Made by a program: the position numbers and the translations under genes. Of a stretch of DNA of 64,000 nt, positions 1 through 13,300 are shown piece by piece. Source of the DNA: Lamellibrachia satsuma (taxonomy: Eukaryota > Annelida > Polychaeta > Sabellida > Siboglinidae); assembly GCA_033239005.1 (NCBI GenBank), contig BSQZ01000018.1, forward strand, positions 8,976,536-9,040,535, read 5' to 3'. The notes beneath the pieces were generated by a model, which had not been told where the DNA came from, made no database searches, and saw only the letters and a program-made list of their open reading frames with translations. Position 1 is the first letter of the stretch, and the number at the start of each line of letters is the position of its first letter.

Positions 1-1012
1 CGATGTATTGTGTCAGGTCTGTGCACGATGTATTGTGTCAGGTCTGTGCACGATGTATTGTGTCAGGTCTGTACACGATGTATTGTGTCAGGTCTGTACA
101 CGATGTATTGTGTCAGGTCTGTGCACGATGTATTGTGTCAGGTCTGTACATGATGTATTGTGTCAGGTCTGTGCACGATGTATTGTGTCAGGTCTGTACA
201 CGATGTATTGTGTCAGGTCTGCACACGATGTATTGTGTCATGTCTGTACATGATGTATTGTGTCATGTCTGTGCATGATGTATTGTGTCAGGTCTGTACA
301 TGATGTCTTGTGTCAGGTCTGTACATGATGTATTGTGTCAGGTCTGTACACGATGTATTGTGTCATGTCTGTGCACGATGTATTGTGTCAGGTCTGTGCA
401 CGATGTATTGTGTCAGGTCTGTGCACGATGTATTGTGTCATGTCTGTGCATGATGTATTGTGTCAGGTCTGCACACGATGTATTGTGTCATGTCTGTACA
501 TGATGTATTGTGTCATGTCTGTGCATGATGTATTTTGTCAGGTCTGTGCACGATGTATTGTGTCATGTCTGTACACGATGTGTTGTGTCAGGTCTGTACA
601 TTATGTATTGTGTCAGGTCTGTGCACGACGTATTGTGTCAGGTCTGTGCACGGTGTATTGTGTCATGTCTGTGTACTGTGTATTGTGTCAGGTCTGTACA
701 CGATGTGTTGTTTCGTATCTTTACACGATGTGTTGTTTCATATCTGTACACGATGTATTGTGTCAGGTCTGTACACGATGTATTGTGTCATGTCTGTGCA
801 CGGTGTATTGTGTCAGGTCTGTGCATGATGTATTGTGTCAGGTCTGTGCACGGTGTATTGTGTCATGTCTGTGCACGATGTGTTGTTTTGTATCTGTACA
901 CGATGTGTTGTTTCGTATCTGTACACGATGTGTTGTTTTGTATCTGTACACGATGTATTGTGTCATGTCTGTGCACTGTGTATTGTGTCAGGTCTGTGCA
1001 CTGTGTATTGTC
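1..1012. repeat. 25-bp minisatellite, ~40 copies
   Basis: Head-to-tail 25-bp units with the core GATGTATTGTGTCAGG. Copies at 690-960 are more diverged (TTTCGTATCT variants). Because 25 is not a multiple of three and the unit lacks stops in this orientation, all three plus frames stay open for long stretches. These are repeat artefacts, not genes. The array is truncated by the window start. Confidence 0.97.
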
Positions 1013-1609
1013 ATCGGTGCCAGCGATGTACAGGACATCTGACATAGGCAGGCAACTAACAGTGCGGTTTGAGAGACTTGAATTGACTATTATTTGAACA
1101 GTTGCACCAACTTTCTCCACATACGAGGGCATGTATTGGCGCGGCAAACACAGTAACTGCTGCAGAGGTTCTGGATGAGCTGTCTGTGTAGAGATTGTCA
1201 GGGCACCAATACAGTAGCTCCTGTCCACATCAGCTGCTCGTGGATATCTCAGTAAATAGTATCTCTGACTACAGCCCCCAGTGGTGATGCAGATGGAATT
1301 TCATCATATTATAAACTATGTTTTGCCGATACACGTGACCTCCTGTCTCATGGATGTGTTCAGTCTATCAGATGTGATGTATTGTTTCAATATATGACAT
1401 GTTTTTTATTCATTTGTGATTAAAAAAGTTGAATGCATTTGCTGAAGAGAACTTCTTAGATTGGCCTTTTGGTCCGCTGCCAGAGAATAACTGCCCCTGA
1501 TGGCAGGGAGAAATACTAGGAAGGAGTTTGTTTCATTAGTTTAGGTGGGAACTGGGACAAAGTTCACTTGTTCAGGTGGCTCAGCCAGGGATGATAATAA
1601 AGTGTTATT
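1013..1609. other. unique sequence, nothing recognised
   Basis: Non-repetitive AT-rich DNA downstream of NAXE. A minus-strand open stretch (about 1228-1018) reads ..YMPSYVEKVGATVQ.. but matches no family I recognise. Confidence 0.4.
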
Positions 1610-1704
1610 GGGTCACAAGCATGACGAAGGGTCACAAGCATGATGAAGGGTCACAAGCATGACGAAGGGTCACAAGCATGACGAAGGGTCACAAGCATGA
1701 CGAA
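1610..1704. repeat. 19-bp tandem repeat, 5 copies
   Basis: Five copies of GGGTCACAAGCATGACGAA, nearly identical, in otherwise unique sequence. Confidence 0.95.
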
Positions 1705-4005
1705 AAAGGAACAATAAAGCTTCCCATAGGTGCTGTAAATATTTATCCTTCTGGTCTTATAAATATGCAGTGGACATACGCGGCGTAGACACTGTGAACC
1801 AAGTTGACGTCAGACTGACTTAATCAACCGGACTTGATGAGTTTTCACATGATCTTTTTGCTGTTGTGGTGTTTGTGGAGCTGCTGATGTTGTAGCCATG
1901 TGTTTGAGTAAGTTAACAAGGCCGTAGAAGCAGGTGCACTTGGCTGCACCAATGTAGCCACATGTGTCTGTTCAAGTCATTAATTAGCTGCAGTTGTACC
2001 TTGTCTGTCCCTCCTGTCTTCTTAATGGATTTCCTATTGGACATTTTCAATGTAATGTGTCGTTCTTAAATCGTACAGCCTGGTTTCATGTGCACATTTA
2101 TGCTCTGTAAGTTGGAGATATGTTCTTTTAAAGATGTTTCTGTACATGATATGTTCACCAGCTTTTGTGTATGATTTGTATTTAACCTGTGTGAAAAAGT
2201 CCTTTTTGGACAGACAGTTCAACTGACAAGTTCTTCTGTGCAGCTTCAATGCAGACCATGGCTTCTGCTGAGAAATTTTTTTGTTTCTGCAGGTGCAGAG
2301 CATACAATACTACCAAGTTATTCCTTGCAATTAGTGCTCTGCTGATAACGCGTTGTCTTGCTACAATATTCTGATGTTAAGAGAAGGTTCAGGTAGACAT
2401 GTTTCACTGTTTCTGCACATCTAATCAGTGACATCAATATAACATGCCATTCGTATTGAATGGGACTAATATTGGGGAGTGGCAGTGCCAAGAACCTAGT
2501 CATACATAGGAAGTGTATCTTTGTTGGTTTACTTGTGTGATGGAGACTAAAATTGCATCACGCATTGTGATCTTAAATCACTCAATGTGATTTCTCTCAT
2601 TGGGTTGATTAATTACAAACAGCCAGATGATGTTGTGCCGGTCAGGTTCTGCAGAGACCACGAGTTGGTTAAATGGCTTCATCAGCGTCTGGATAATGTT
2701 GCTTTTCATAAGGTAGCAGTCCTTTTGCCGTATAATAAAATATGACGATTGCTAAAATGCTGTGTCCTGGCGTGTGTATTCTTTTGTATGGTATTTTATT
2801 CAGTTTCAACAGGTCTGAAGACCCAGTAACAGGACTGATAATATATATATATATATATTTATTCTAGGTGCTGGTTAACATGTTACTGTCTTCTGACAAG
2901 GCCCATATAATACTTGTGTTAACGTCACAATAACAATTATATTATTGACAGAGAAAATATGTTCGGAAAGGATTGGTTCTGAACACTTCCTAAACAATGA
3001 ACTTTGTGTCAAAACTAGAGTGAATTCTTATATTCGTGAAAATGTTCATCAGGTTGAGAGAGAATAATGGTGAGTTAACTAGTTAAAAAAGAAACTTTAC
3101 ACTCATCAAATATTACATTTTATTGATGAGTATTGATAACATACTAAAAAACATTCCATTTCGTGAGGACAGTCAGATGTTTCACTTTGGTTTTGCCAAC
3201 GTTTCTGGTATAGGTTCAATTATTCATTTCTTGCCATTACCAAAATACCTTATGCTACATGTGTTTGTGTATATTAAAAAAATAGGCCTACTCCATAATA
3301 TTATGTCAAAATATGATGTGTCAGTAAGTAGTGACATGTCATAAGTTGGCAACGATACACAAATAATACGTACAAATATGATACAAATATTCTGCACATC
3401 AATCCATTATAACAGGACATTTGGACTGGACTACCTCATGTAATGTTCAGAGGAGCAAACCAGTGTACAATTTAAATTTTCAAAATTGTTCATTGACACT
3501 GTGTGTGTTTAAACAAGAAGTATAAGTTAACCACAAGACTGCCTTCAGAGTTGGTTGCTACACGATCATGCTGAGTAATAACTTCTCAACACTGAACTAG
3601 AACAACATTGAACAAGAACTAGAACAACATTGAACTAGAATGTTTTGAAATGAGATACTACAATATTTTCCCAAAACAAAAAAGAAAGAATATACGTTTT
3701 CCAGAAAACTACCCCATATAATGCTAAGAAGTTACAAAATGGTATTTAGGAAAAACAGTGCTGATTCCCAGTGTTTGTCTGGTTGTTCCAAATGTGAATC
3801 ATTTACTATAATGACGACAGTTCAAAACGCTGTGATAATTTTGTATTTGATACAAAAACAACACTTACTAGTCTTACATACGATGATTCAACCCGATTGT
3901 TGTGTATTCAAACCCTGCAAAATAAAAGGCTACAGAAGAACCCCTCTGAAGAGACCACCCAAGTGACCCGGATAAAGCTGATTACAGGGTTCAAGGGGTG
4001 GAGAC
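1705..4005. other. unique AT-rich sequence
   Basis: No coding similarity, RNA gene or large repeat recognised. It contains a short (TA)n run at about 2839-2858 and a small direct duplication (AACTAGAACAACATTGAAC) near 3597-3640. Open frames here are short and composition-driven. Confidence 0.4.
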
Positions 4006-4038
4006 TGGGAAGATAGACTAGGAGCAGGACAGGAAGAT
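4006..4038. repeat. isolated copy of the 24-bp unit
   Basis: One to one-and-a-half units (GATAGACTAGGAGCAGGA) of the 24-bp array that otherwise lies at 5325-6130. It sits directly against the 3' end of the CR1-like element, 1.3 kb from the main array. Confidence 0.8.
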
Positions 4039-4039
4039 G

Positions 4040-5325
4040 ATTTAACAAGATTTGTCATCCAAGCCAATCTTAAAAACTTCAATCTGATCTCTTAACCTCC
4101 TTGTCTCTAGAGTTGTTAAACCACATTCTTTCAGGCATTCTTCTTAACTAAGGTCTCTCAGTTCTGGAATAATTTTAGTTGCTCTCCTTTGTATGCGTTC
4201 AAGCGTATCTATATCCTTCTTACGATATGGTCTCCATGCTTGTATACAGTATTCTAAATGAGGTCTAACTATTGCTTTATAAAGAGGTATCATTAGCTTT
4301 TTTCCTTGTATCTTATATTTCTCCTAATCAACCCAAGAATTTGATTACCCTTTGAAGCTGCAATACCACACTGCTCTGAAACTTTCATATCAGCGCTTAT
4401 TGTAACTCCTAAGTCCTTTTCTTTTACAGTAGTACCTAGAACAGTATCTCCCATATTATAGTTTATATCCAAATTTCCAAAAAATTAATAACATCAGCCA
4501 TTTTTCAGACCATTTAACTAATTTGTCTAGATCATTTTGTAAATGTTGTTTATCACCATCAGTGTTAACCTTTCTAAACACTTTTGTGTCATCTACAAAT
4601 TTCAGTACATTGCTTGTTATATTGTCATCCAAGTCATTGATTTCCAGTTTGAAACTTCTCCATCTACTACAACACGCTGTCTTCTGTCAGTCAGCCATTG
4701 TTCTATCCTGTCAATTATGCCATCTTCAATACCATGGGCTTTTAATGTAAGTAGTAATCTTTGATATGGCACTTTGTCAAAAGCTTTCTTAAAATCTAAG
4801 TATATAATATCTACTGGTGATCCCACGTCTATCCACTTAGTGATTTCTTCAAAAAAACATAACATATTTGTTAAGCATGACTTCGCTTTTAGGAATCCAT
4901 GTTGAGATGAATTTAATAATTTATGCCTAACAAGGAAGTCCACCATATGGTCTTTAATTCACCTTTCTAATAATTCACAAATATTTGACATTAAACTCGC
5001 TGGTCTGTAATTCTTCGATTTATTTCTTGAACCCTTTATAAATAATGGTATGATGTTTGCTTCTTTCCATTCAAAAGGAACCACTCCCTCTTTTAATGAC
5101 AAGTTGAACACTCTTGCAAGTGGTATACTAATTTGTTGTACTGTTTCCATTAGTAGTTTTGGAGGAATTCCATCCATTCCAAGTGATTTAATATCCTTCA
5201 TTGTCTTTATTTTCTTAACTACCATTTTTGGAGTTACAATTAACAGTCCTAAATGGTAAGATTTAGATTCCTGAAATTTAGCATCTGGAACTAATATCCT
5301 CTCTAGATGAACTAATATCCTGTCT
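4040..5325 (-). mobile_element. CR1-like non-LTR retrotransposon fragment A (RT domain)
   Basis: On the minus strand, from high to low coordinates: KSLGMDGIPPKLLMETVQQI, [12 protein letters not shown] block, NYRPASL, QHGFLKAKSCLTNMLCFFEE, YLDFKKAFDKVP (RT motif A), WLTDRRQRVVVDG, then KFVDDTKVFRKV (motif C, FVDD) and the C-terminal EKDLGVTISADMKVSEQCG and LEYCIQAWRPYRKKDI. This order and wording are typical of the CR1 clade. The GVPQG block (motif B) is missing through an internal deletion near 4640, and stops and frameshifts are present, so it is dead. The 3' end is near 4040; the 5' side abuts the 24-bp array. Confidence 0.88.
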
Positions 5326-6130
5326 AGTGGATGGACAAGGAGCACGGCGGGAAGATGGACTAGGAGCAGGATGGGAAGATGGACTAGGAGCAGGACGTGA
5401 AGATGGTCCAGGAGCAGGACGGGAAGATGGTCTAGGAGCAGGATGGGAAGATGGTCCAGGAGCAGGACGTGAAGATGGTCCAGGAGCAGGACGTGAAGAT
5501 GGTCCAGGAGCAGGACGGGAAGATGGTCTAGGAGCAGGATGGGAAGATGGTCCAGGAGCACAGCGGGAAGATGGCGTAGAAGGCTGGAAAGATGGACTAG
5601 GAGCAGGATGTGAAGATGGACTAGGAGCAGGATGGGAAGATGGAATAGGAGCAGGACGTGAAGATGGACTAGGAGCAGGACGGGAAGATGGACTAGGAGC
5701 AGGACGGGAAGATGGACTAGGAGCAGGACGGGAAGATGGACTAGGAGCAGGACGGGAAGATGGACTAGGAGCAGGATGGGAAGATGGACTAGGAGCAGGA
5801 TGGGAAGATGGACTAGGAGCAGGACGGGAAGATGGACTAGGAGCAGGACGGGAAGATGGACTAGGAGCAGGATGGGAAGATGGACTAGGAGTAGGATGGG
5901 AAGATGGACTAGGAGCAGGATGGGAAGATGGACTAGGAGCAGGATGGGAAGATGGACTAGGAGCAGGACGGGAAGATGGACTAGGAGCAGGATGGGAAGA
6001 TGGACTAGGAGCAGGACGGGAAGATGGACTAGGAGCAGGATGGGAAGATGGACTAGGAACAGGATGGGAAGATGGACTAGGAGCAGGATGGGAAGATGGA
6101 CTAGGAGCAGGATGGGAAGATGGACTATGA
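5325..6130. repeat. 24-bp minisatellite, ~33 copies
   Basis: Units of GATGGACTAGGAGCAGGA plus six bases. As 24 is a multiple of three and no frame contains a stop, long open frames exist on both strands (DGLGAGRE and PSSHPAPS type repeats); these are artefacts. The right edge is followed after ~90 bp by a CR1 3' end; the left edge abuts CR1 fragment A, where REDISS is itself duplicated. Confidence 0.97.
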
Positions 6131-6219
6131 CGGGAAGATAAGATGATATGGAATGGAAATGGAGACATGGAGAAGATACGATGAACCTCCGACTCATCAG
6201 TGAGAAAGATGTTAAATAA

Positions 6220-6345
6220 AAAAATTTAACAAGATTGTGACCCAAAACAATAAACTATTGGCTTGTCGACAATCTATCGTCTATGTGTAACCTGCCCTTG
6301 TCAGATATGAGCCGATTTTGTTTTTAGATATATTTATTTATGGTC
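6220..6345 (-). mobile_element. CR1-like 3' end fragment B
   Basis: Contains the same 3'-terminal motif (AATCTTGTTAAAT on the minus strand) and the preceding block seen in fragment D at 14.85-14.95 kb (CTATTGGCTTGTCGA versus CATTGGCTTATCGA; GTGTAACC plus GCCCT). Only about 120 bp is recognisable. Confidence 0.55.
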
Positions 6346-6945
6346 AGATATAGCGTTTGTGTATCAGCAGGCCAGCTGACATGTGAAGTCACTCATGGTG
6401 ACCCGGAGACAGCCGAGCTTCAGGAGTATCTGCTCTACAGCACTACGAAAATTAGTTGGAACCTCTACTGTCTTCGTGAACATTCTGCAGGGACGGAGAT
6501 GCAGTAACATGACAAGAACAAAGTTACCCTGTATCAAGGTGCAAAGTCAACCACACTATACAAGCAAAGTCAACCACACTATACAAGCAAAGGTGCCAAG
6601 TCTCTTTGGGAAATTTCCTTCTTTTCTGCCGTTTGTTTCACATCTCCTGCTTCTCCTTCCTTTTCAAATAACCTCCTTCATTTTGAAACAATTCCACATT
6701 TTCCATAGCAGTTCACTACAGAGTGCATAAAATGGCCCCCATGTGATCTTCATTTTTCAAAAGATTCTGTATTGTGGGAGGGAACACCCCCATCCACACC
6801 CCCTTCCACACCCTCCTTCCACACCTCCTTCCACACCCTTCCTTCTCTATCTAATCTCCTGCAGGTGAATCTCCTTCCTTCTAATTATTTAACTTGGCAC
6901 CTCTGCACAAGAAATGAGCTAAACTCTGTATTAAAAAAATGCAAC
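6346..6945. other. downstream flank of NAXE, low-complexity patches
   Basis: Contains a 23-bp direct duplication at 6541-6590 (CAAAGTCAACCACACTATAC) and a pyrimidine-rich CCTTCCACAC patch at 6780-6845. No gene recognised. It may include NAXE 3' UTR, but no clear polyadenylation signal was found. Confidence 0.4.
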
Positions 6946-7013
6946 TACAGTGTACAGTGTACAGTGTACAGCGTACAGCGTACAGTGTACAGCGTACAGC
7001 GTACAGTGTACAG
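6946..7013. repeat. 7-bp tandem repeat just downstream of the NAXE stop
   Basis: About nine copies of TACAGTG/TACAGCG, ending 70 nt from the NAXE stop codon, so probably inside the 3' UTR. Confidence 0.9.
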
Positions 7014-7082
7014 TGAGCCTCTGTTTACTGGGTTCACAACCATCAGTCGGATCAAAAGAAACTTGACCATCCTTGGTATGTT

Positions 7083-7321
7083 TCACTTCTCCTGCCGTTC
7101 CTCTTTCTTCTCGTCAATCCGAGGCAGCTCAAGAACGCAGTCAGTGCCCGGGTACTCAGGGAGGTTCAACTCATACTTCCTGGCGAGCTCAAGGGGAACA
7201 AACCTGCCACCAAGGTAGTGGTGTCTTCCCTTGAAGACGCGGGAGCAGCGCTTTGGAGCAGTCAGGGAGATGAGCAATTCCGGCTGGAGACCGCCTGGAT
7301 CTCCCTCTTCCACATCCCAGC
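7083..7321 (-). CDS. NAXE: NAXE coding exon 5 (C-terminus and stop)
   Basis: 239 nt, entered in phase 1 after TTTCCTAG. It completes Gly201 and reads [20 protein letters not shown], then [20 protein letters not shown] and [11 protein letters not shown], followed by a charged tail KKEERQEK and TGA at 7085-7083. The tail is longer and more charged than in vertebrates. No AATAAA is visible close downstream; the nearest on this strand is near 6340 inside a CR1 remnant. A 7-bp repeat starts about 70 nt past the stop. Confidence 0.96.
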
Positions 7322-10300
7322 CTAGGAAATGAAACAGGCATGTTACAAGTTTCCCATATGGATAATGTTTTGGGAAGCCCAACTCTTGCCTTCATACACT
7401 TTCATCCCCACAAAATCTTAAGAATGTGACATGCTGACAAAATCTGCATTTAAAATTGTACCTTTTAAAATTTATGGACTAAAAATTGCACCATTTTTTA
7501 TCCTTCTGCCAGGTGGGATAAATGTACCTCTTTTGTAAGCAACATACATGTGTACTTATACAACACACGTGTACTTATACAACATACATGTGTACTTATA
7601 CAAATACTGATACAACATCCATGTGTACTTACACAAATTTGTTTGAGTATATCTCATTTAACAACCAGTGGAAATTTGAATTTTCTGAAATGATGACACC
7701 ATTTAACTAATTTGTCTAGATCGTTTTGTAAATGTTGCTTATCACCATCAATGTGATTCTTTCTAAACACATTTGTGTCATCAGCACATTTCAATATGTT
7801 GCTTGTTATATTATTGTCCAAGTCATTGATATAAATAAGAATAATAAAGGTCCTAATACTGATCCTTGTGGTACCCCACTCAAAACTGATTTCTTGTTTG
7901 AAACCTCCCCATCTACTATAACATGCTGTCTTCTGTCAGTCAGCCATTGTTCTATCCAGTCGATTATACGTCCCCGATACCATGGGCTTTTAATGTAAGT
8001 AGTTATCTTTGATGTGGCACTTTGTCAAAAGCTTTCTGAAAAACTAAGTACTGGTGATCCGTTGTCTATCCACTTAGTGACTTCGTCATAGAAACAACAT
8101 ATTTGTTAAGCAAGACCTCACCTTAAGGAATTTATGTTAAGATGGATTTAATAATTTATGCCTGACAAGAAAGTCCTCCATATGGTCTTTAATTATCCTT
8201 TCTAGCAATTTACAAATCACCAATGTTAAACTCACTGGTCTCTAATTATTTGTCTTATTTCTTGAACCATTTTTAAATAATGGTATGATGTTTGCTTCTT
8301 TCCATTCAAAAGGAACAACTCCCTCTTTTAATGATAAGTTGAACACTCTTGCAAGTGGTACACTGACTTGTTATACAGTTTCCATGAGTTGTTTTGGAGG
8401 TGATTTTTGTATCCGTCCTTGCCTTTATTATCTTAGCTACCTTTCTAGAGTTACAATTAACTGCCCTATACAGTCCGATTTAGCCTCCTGAAATTTAGCA
8501 TCTGGAATGGGTAATGAACTAATATTCTTTCTGGTAAACACTGAACTGAAGTATCCATTTAGGTCTTCCACCATTAAAAACCCTTGTGATATTATATTTC
8601 CAGCACTGTCTTCTAATGGTCCATCCTTATCTCATACGTATTGTTTACTCCTGATATATGCATATTTATGTTACATGCTAATTTTTTTTCATCGCTTCTT
8701 TTAGATTGTCTAATTTTAGTCTTGGCTGCATTAAATGCCTTTTTGTAATTTGTGTAATCTTCATCCTTTATAGGTGTACCAGAAATAGTTTGATTGTACA
8801 CTATTTTTCTAATAGCTTCTTTTGACAAGTGTTTCTTTCTAGACTGTTTTCCTTGTTTTTTCAAGGGAACAAACTGATAAATTTCATATTTTTGAATGTT
8901 TCAACATTCAGTTGCTGTCTTATTCCTCAGCATGTTATTCCAATCTAGCATTGCTAAGTATTTTCTCATATCTTTATATTTACCATTGTGGAAGTTTCCC
9001 CTGAACTTTTTTCTTTCTGATTTTACTTTGATGTCATAATGTATATTGATTATGATCACTGTTATCCAATGGCTCATGTATTTTATTTGTCCACAAATTC
9101 TTTTGTGATCACAAAACTGTATCTAATACATTATCTTCCCTGGTTGGTTCTAGCACACGTGGAGTAGGGAAGCTCTCTTGAATTAAAGGTAGAATCTGTT
9201 GGTCCTCACCCCCTGTACTCTCTAGAGATTTACATTGTATGTGTCTGAGGTTGAAATCTCCCATTATGATACATTCCCCTTTACTGACTTCCTTTATAGC
9301 ATTTTGTATTTTTGTGTTATCCCCTTCATTTATGTTTGGACTTTGGTAAACTAATCCAATAGTTAATGTTGAATTTCCTGTAATTTCAAGTTACATTGAA
9401 GTCAAGGTTGAATAATGCTATGCAGTCTTTTAGGTGTACTTAATTCACAGGTCTTACTGTAGCAGCTATGAAATTCACAGCAGCAGCTGCAGCAGCCATC
9501 AGACAACAGCTACAATAATCAAAACAGCAGCTTCAGCAGCTACTACAACAGCAGCTACAACAATCACAACAACAACTGCAGCAGCCACTACAACAGCAGC
9601 TACAACAATCACAACAACAACTGCAGCAGCCACTACAACAGCAGCTACAACAATCACAACAACAACTTCAGCAGCTACTACAACAGCAGCTACAACAATC
9701 ACAACAACAGCTGCAGCAGCCACTACAACAACAGCTACAACAATCAGAACAGCAGCTGCAGCAGCCACTATAACAGCAGCTATAACAATCAGAACAGCAG
9801 CTGCAGCAGCCACTACAACAACAGCTACAACAATCACAACAACAACTGCAGCAGCCACTACAACAGCAGCTACAACAATCACAACAACAACTGCAGCAGC
9901 TACTACAACAGCAGCTACAACAATCACAACAACAGCTGCAGCAGCCACTACAACAACAGCTACAACAATCAGAACAGCAGCTGCAGCAGCCACTATAACA
10001 GCAGCTATAACAATCAGAACAGCAGCTGCAGCAGCCACTACAACAACAGCTACAACAATCACAACAACAGCTGCAGCAGCCACTACAACAGCAGCTACAA
10101 CAATCAGAACAGCAGCTGCTGCAGCCACTACAACAGCAGCTACAACAATCGCAACAGCAGCTACTGCAGACACTACAACAGTAGCTACTGCAGACACTAC
10201 AACAGCAGCTACTGCAGACACTACAACAGCAGCTGCTGCAGACACTACAACAGCAGCTGCTGCAGACACTACAACAGCAGCTATTGCAGACACTACTACA

Positions 10301-13300
10301 ACAGCAGCTACTGCAGACACTACAACAGCAGCTACTGCAGACACTACAACAGCAGCTACTGCAGACACTGCAACAGCAGCTGCTGCCGACACTACAACAT
10401 CAGCTCCTACAGACACTACAACAGCAGCTGCTGCAGACACTACATCAGCAGCTACTGCAGACACTACAACAGCAGCTGCTGCAGACACTACAACAGCAGC
10501 TACTGCAGACACTACTACAACAGCAGCTACTGCAGACACTACAACAGCAGCTACTGTAGGCACTACAACAACAGCTACTGCAGACACTACAACAGCAGCT
10601 ACTGCAGACACTACAACAGCAGCTACTGCAGACACTACAACAGCAGCTACTGCAGACACTACAACAGCAGCTACTGCAGACACTACAACAGCAGCTACTG
10701 CAGACACTACAACAGCAGCTACTGCAGACACTACAACAGCAGCTACTGCAGACACTACAACAGCAGCTACTGCAGACACTACAACAGCAGCTACTGCAGA
10801 CACTACAACAGCAGCTACTGCAGACACTACAACAGCAGCTACTGCAGACACTACAACAGCAGCTGGTGCAGACACTACAACAGCAGCTGCTGCAGACACT
10901 ACAAAAGTAGCTGCTGCAGATACTACAACAGCAGCTGCTGCAGACACTACAACAGCAGCTACTGCAGACACTACAACAGCAGCTGCTGCAGACACTACAA
11001 CAGCAGCTACTGCAGACACTACAACAGCAGCTACTGCAAACACTACAACAGCAGCTGCTGCAGACACTACAACACCAGCTACTGCAGACACTACAACAGC
11101 AGCTGCTGCAGACACTACAACAGCAGCTACTGCAGACACTACAACAGCAGCTACAACAATCGCAAGAGCCACAAGATGTAACTGTAGAGTTGATGAGATT
11201 TCCAGTAGAAACTAACACAATTGACACTGTCATCTACTGGATGTGGTCGGTGCTGCTGTGCAGTCAGACATGATAGCCTTGGTCAAGGGTTTGGAATGTG
11301 ATTATGTGTGTGTGAGTGATGAAAGTACAAGGATGCTCTGATGTGGGATTAGATTATGGACAGCACTGATGGCCACAGAGAGATTGTCCAGTGGACATGA
11401 GGCCACAGACCCTAGGTGCAGCCACCAGCAGGCCTTGCATGATACCAGTGTGCCAGCAGGGATGGCCAACTATTGGTCATTATTCAGGTCCAGGACCCCT
11501 GTAGCTTGTACATTGAAACCCATCTGGCCATTCTGGGAAACTGACCAGAGGATCAACAGTCAATACACATCATAACATCATTATATGCTATCTGAGTGTG
11601 TTATATTCTTCAACATAGATACAATTCCTGACTAATGAGTGTCTCTGAGGAGGTGACAAAACACTTGATCTGTTGCTCTGTGGAGACATCCAGATCAAGT
11701 GAAATAACCCCAAAGACACACTGGATCTCTGTCTACTGTTTTACTGGTTATTTCAAAAGTAACCAAACAAATTATTTACATCCAGCTAGATTCCTTTTTT
11801 AAAACACAAACAATTTTGTATGATAATTAATATGGATTTAGAATGGAACATTCAACTGAATTTGCTGCTCTTGAATTAACTGATACAATAATTACATAAA
11901 TGGATAATAATGAAATACCTATAAATATCTTCTTAGACCTTTCAAAAGCATGTGACACCGTTGACCATATGATATTACAAGCTAAATTATACTATTTTGG
12001 CATAAAAGGTGTAGACTTAGATTTAGTTAGAAATTATTTAACAGATCAAAAAGAGTATGAGGAAATAAAGGACATCAAACCAAATATGCTGAACACCACA
12101 GGGCTCGATTGTAGGCCCATTGATTTTTATTACATATATTAATGATTTTGTTGAGTCCAACATTTTATAATGTATGTCGATGATACCACGCTTTCAAGTA
12201 ACCTAGACTCATTTTCAACTCATGAAGAAAATGGAAATGTAGAATTCTCTATCAACATAGAACTGCATAAAATCAGTGAATGGCTTGAACTAAACAAATT
12301 ATCTCTTAACCTAATCAAAACTGTTACTAAAAATGGATAATATAAACATTGCTAGAATGCATGAATTCAATGTTCTTGGATTAACTTTTATTGAACAATT
12401 AAACTGGAAAAGCCATATCGAAAAAATTTCAAATAAGTGCTCAAGAACGTTAAGTATTCTCAACAGATTATTACCTCTTAACATAAAAATGATGTTGTAC
12501 AACTCACTGATTTTGCCACATTTGAACTATGGCATAATGCCCTGGGGCTACAAATGTGACAGAATAAAAAAATGCAAAAGAAAGTCCTCCGAATTATAAG
12601 TGTACGCAAATATAATGCTCACTGTTTAAAAGTCTTAAATTATTAAAATACACTCAAATTACAAGAACTAAAAATATATTATAAATTACCTGTGTACCTT
12701 TAACATGTCTGCTCAAAACAGTAGCATTCACAACTTCAACACACATGGGTAACACACAGTGAGAGTACAACACACAAGTAATACAACATACACACAGTGA
12801 GAGTACAACACACAAGTAATACAACATACACACAGTGAGAGTACAACACACAAGTAATACAACATACACACAGTGAGAGTACAACACACAAGTAATACAA
12901 CATACACACAGTGAGAGTACAACACACGGGCAATACAACATACACACAGTGAGAGTACAACACACAGGCAATACAACATACACACAGTGAGAGTACAACA
13001 CACGGGCAATACAACATACACACAGTGAGAGTACAACACACAGGCAATACAACATACACACAGTGAGAGTACAACACACAAGTAATACAACATACACACA
13101 GTGAGAGTACAACACACAAGTAATACAACATACACACAGTGAGAGTACAACACACAAGTAATACAACATACACACAGTGAGAGTACAACACACAAGTAAT
13201 ACAACATACACACAGTGAGAGTACAACACACGGGCAATACAACATACACACAGTGAGAGTACAACACACTGGCAATACAACATACACACAGTGAGAGTAC

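Noticed and set aside
863..1228. A 121-codon minus-strand ORF next to the 25-bp array
   Set aside because: Half of it is repeat; the unique half shows no recognisable family or splice evidence.
9434..11215. A mucin-like Thr/Ala-rich protein gene
   Set aside because: The opposite strand is equally open, composition follows the repeat unit exactly, and there is no signal peptide or flanking coding sequence.
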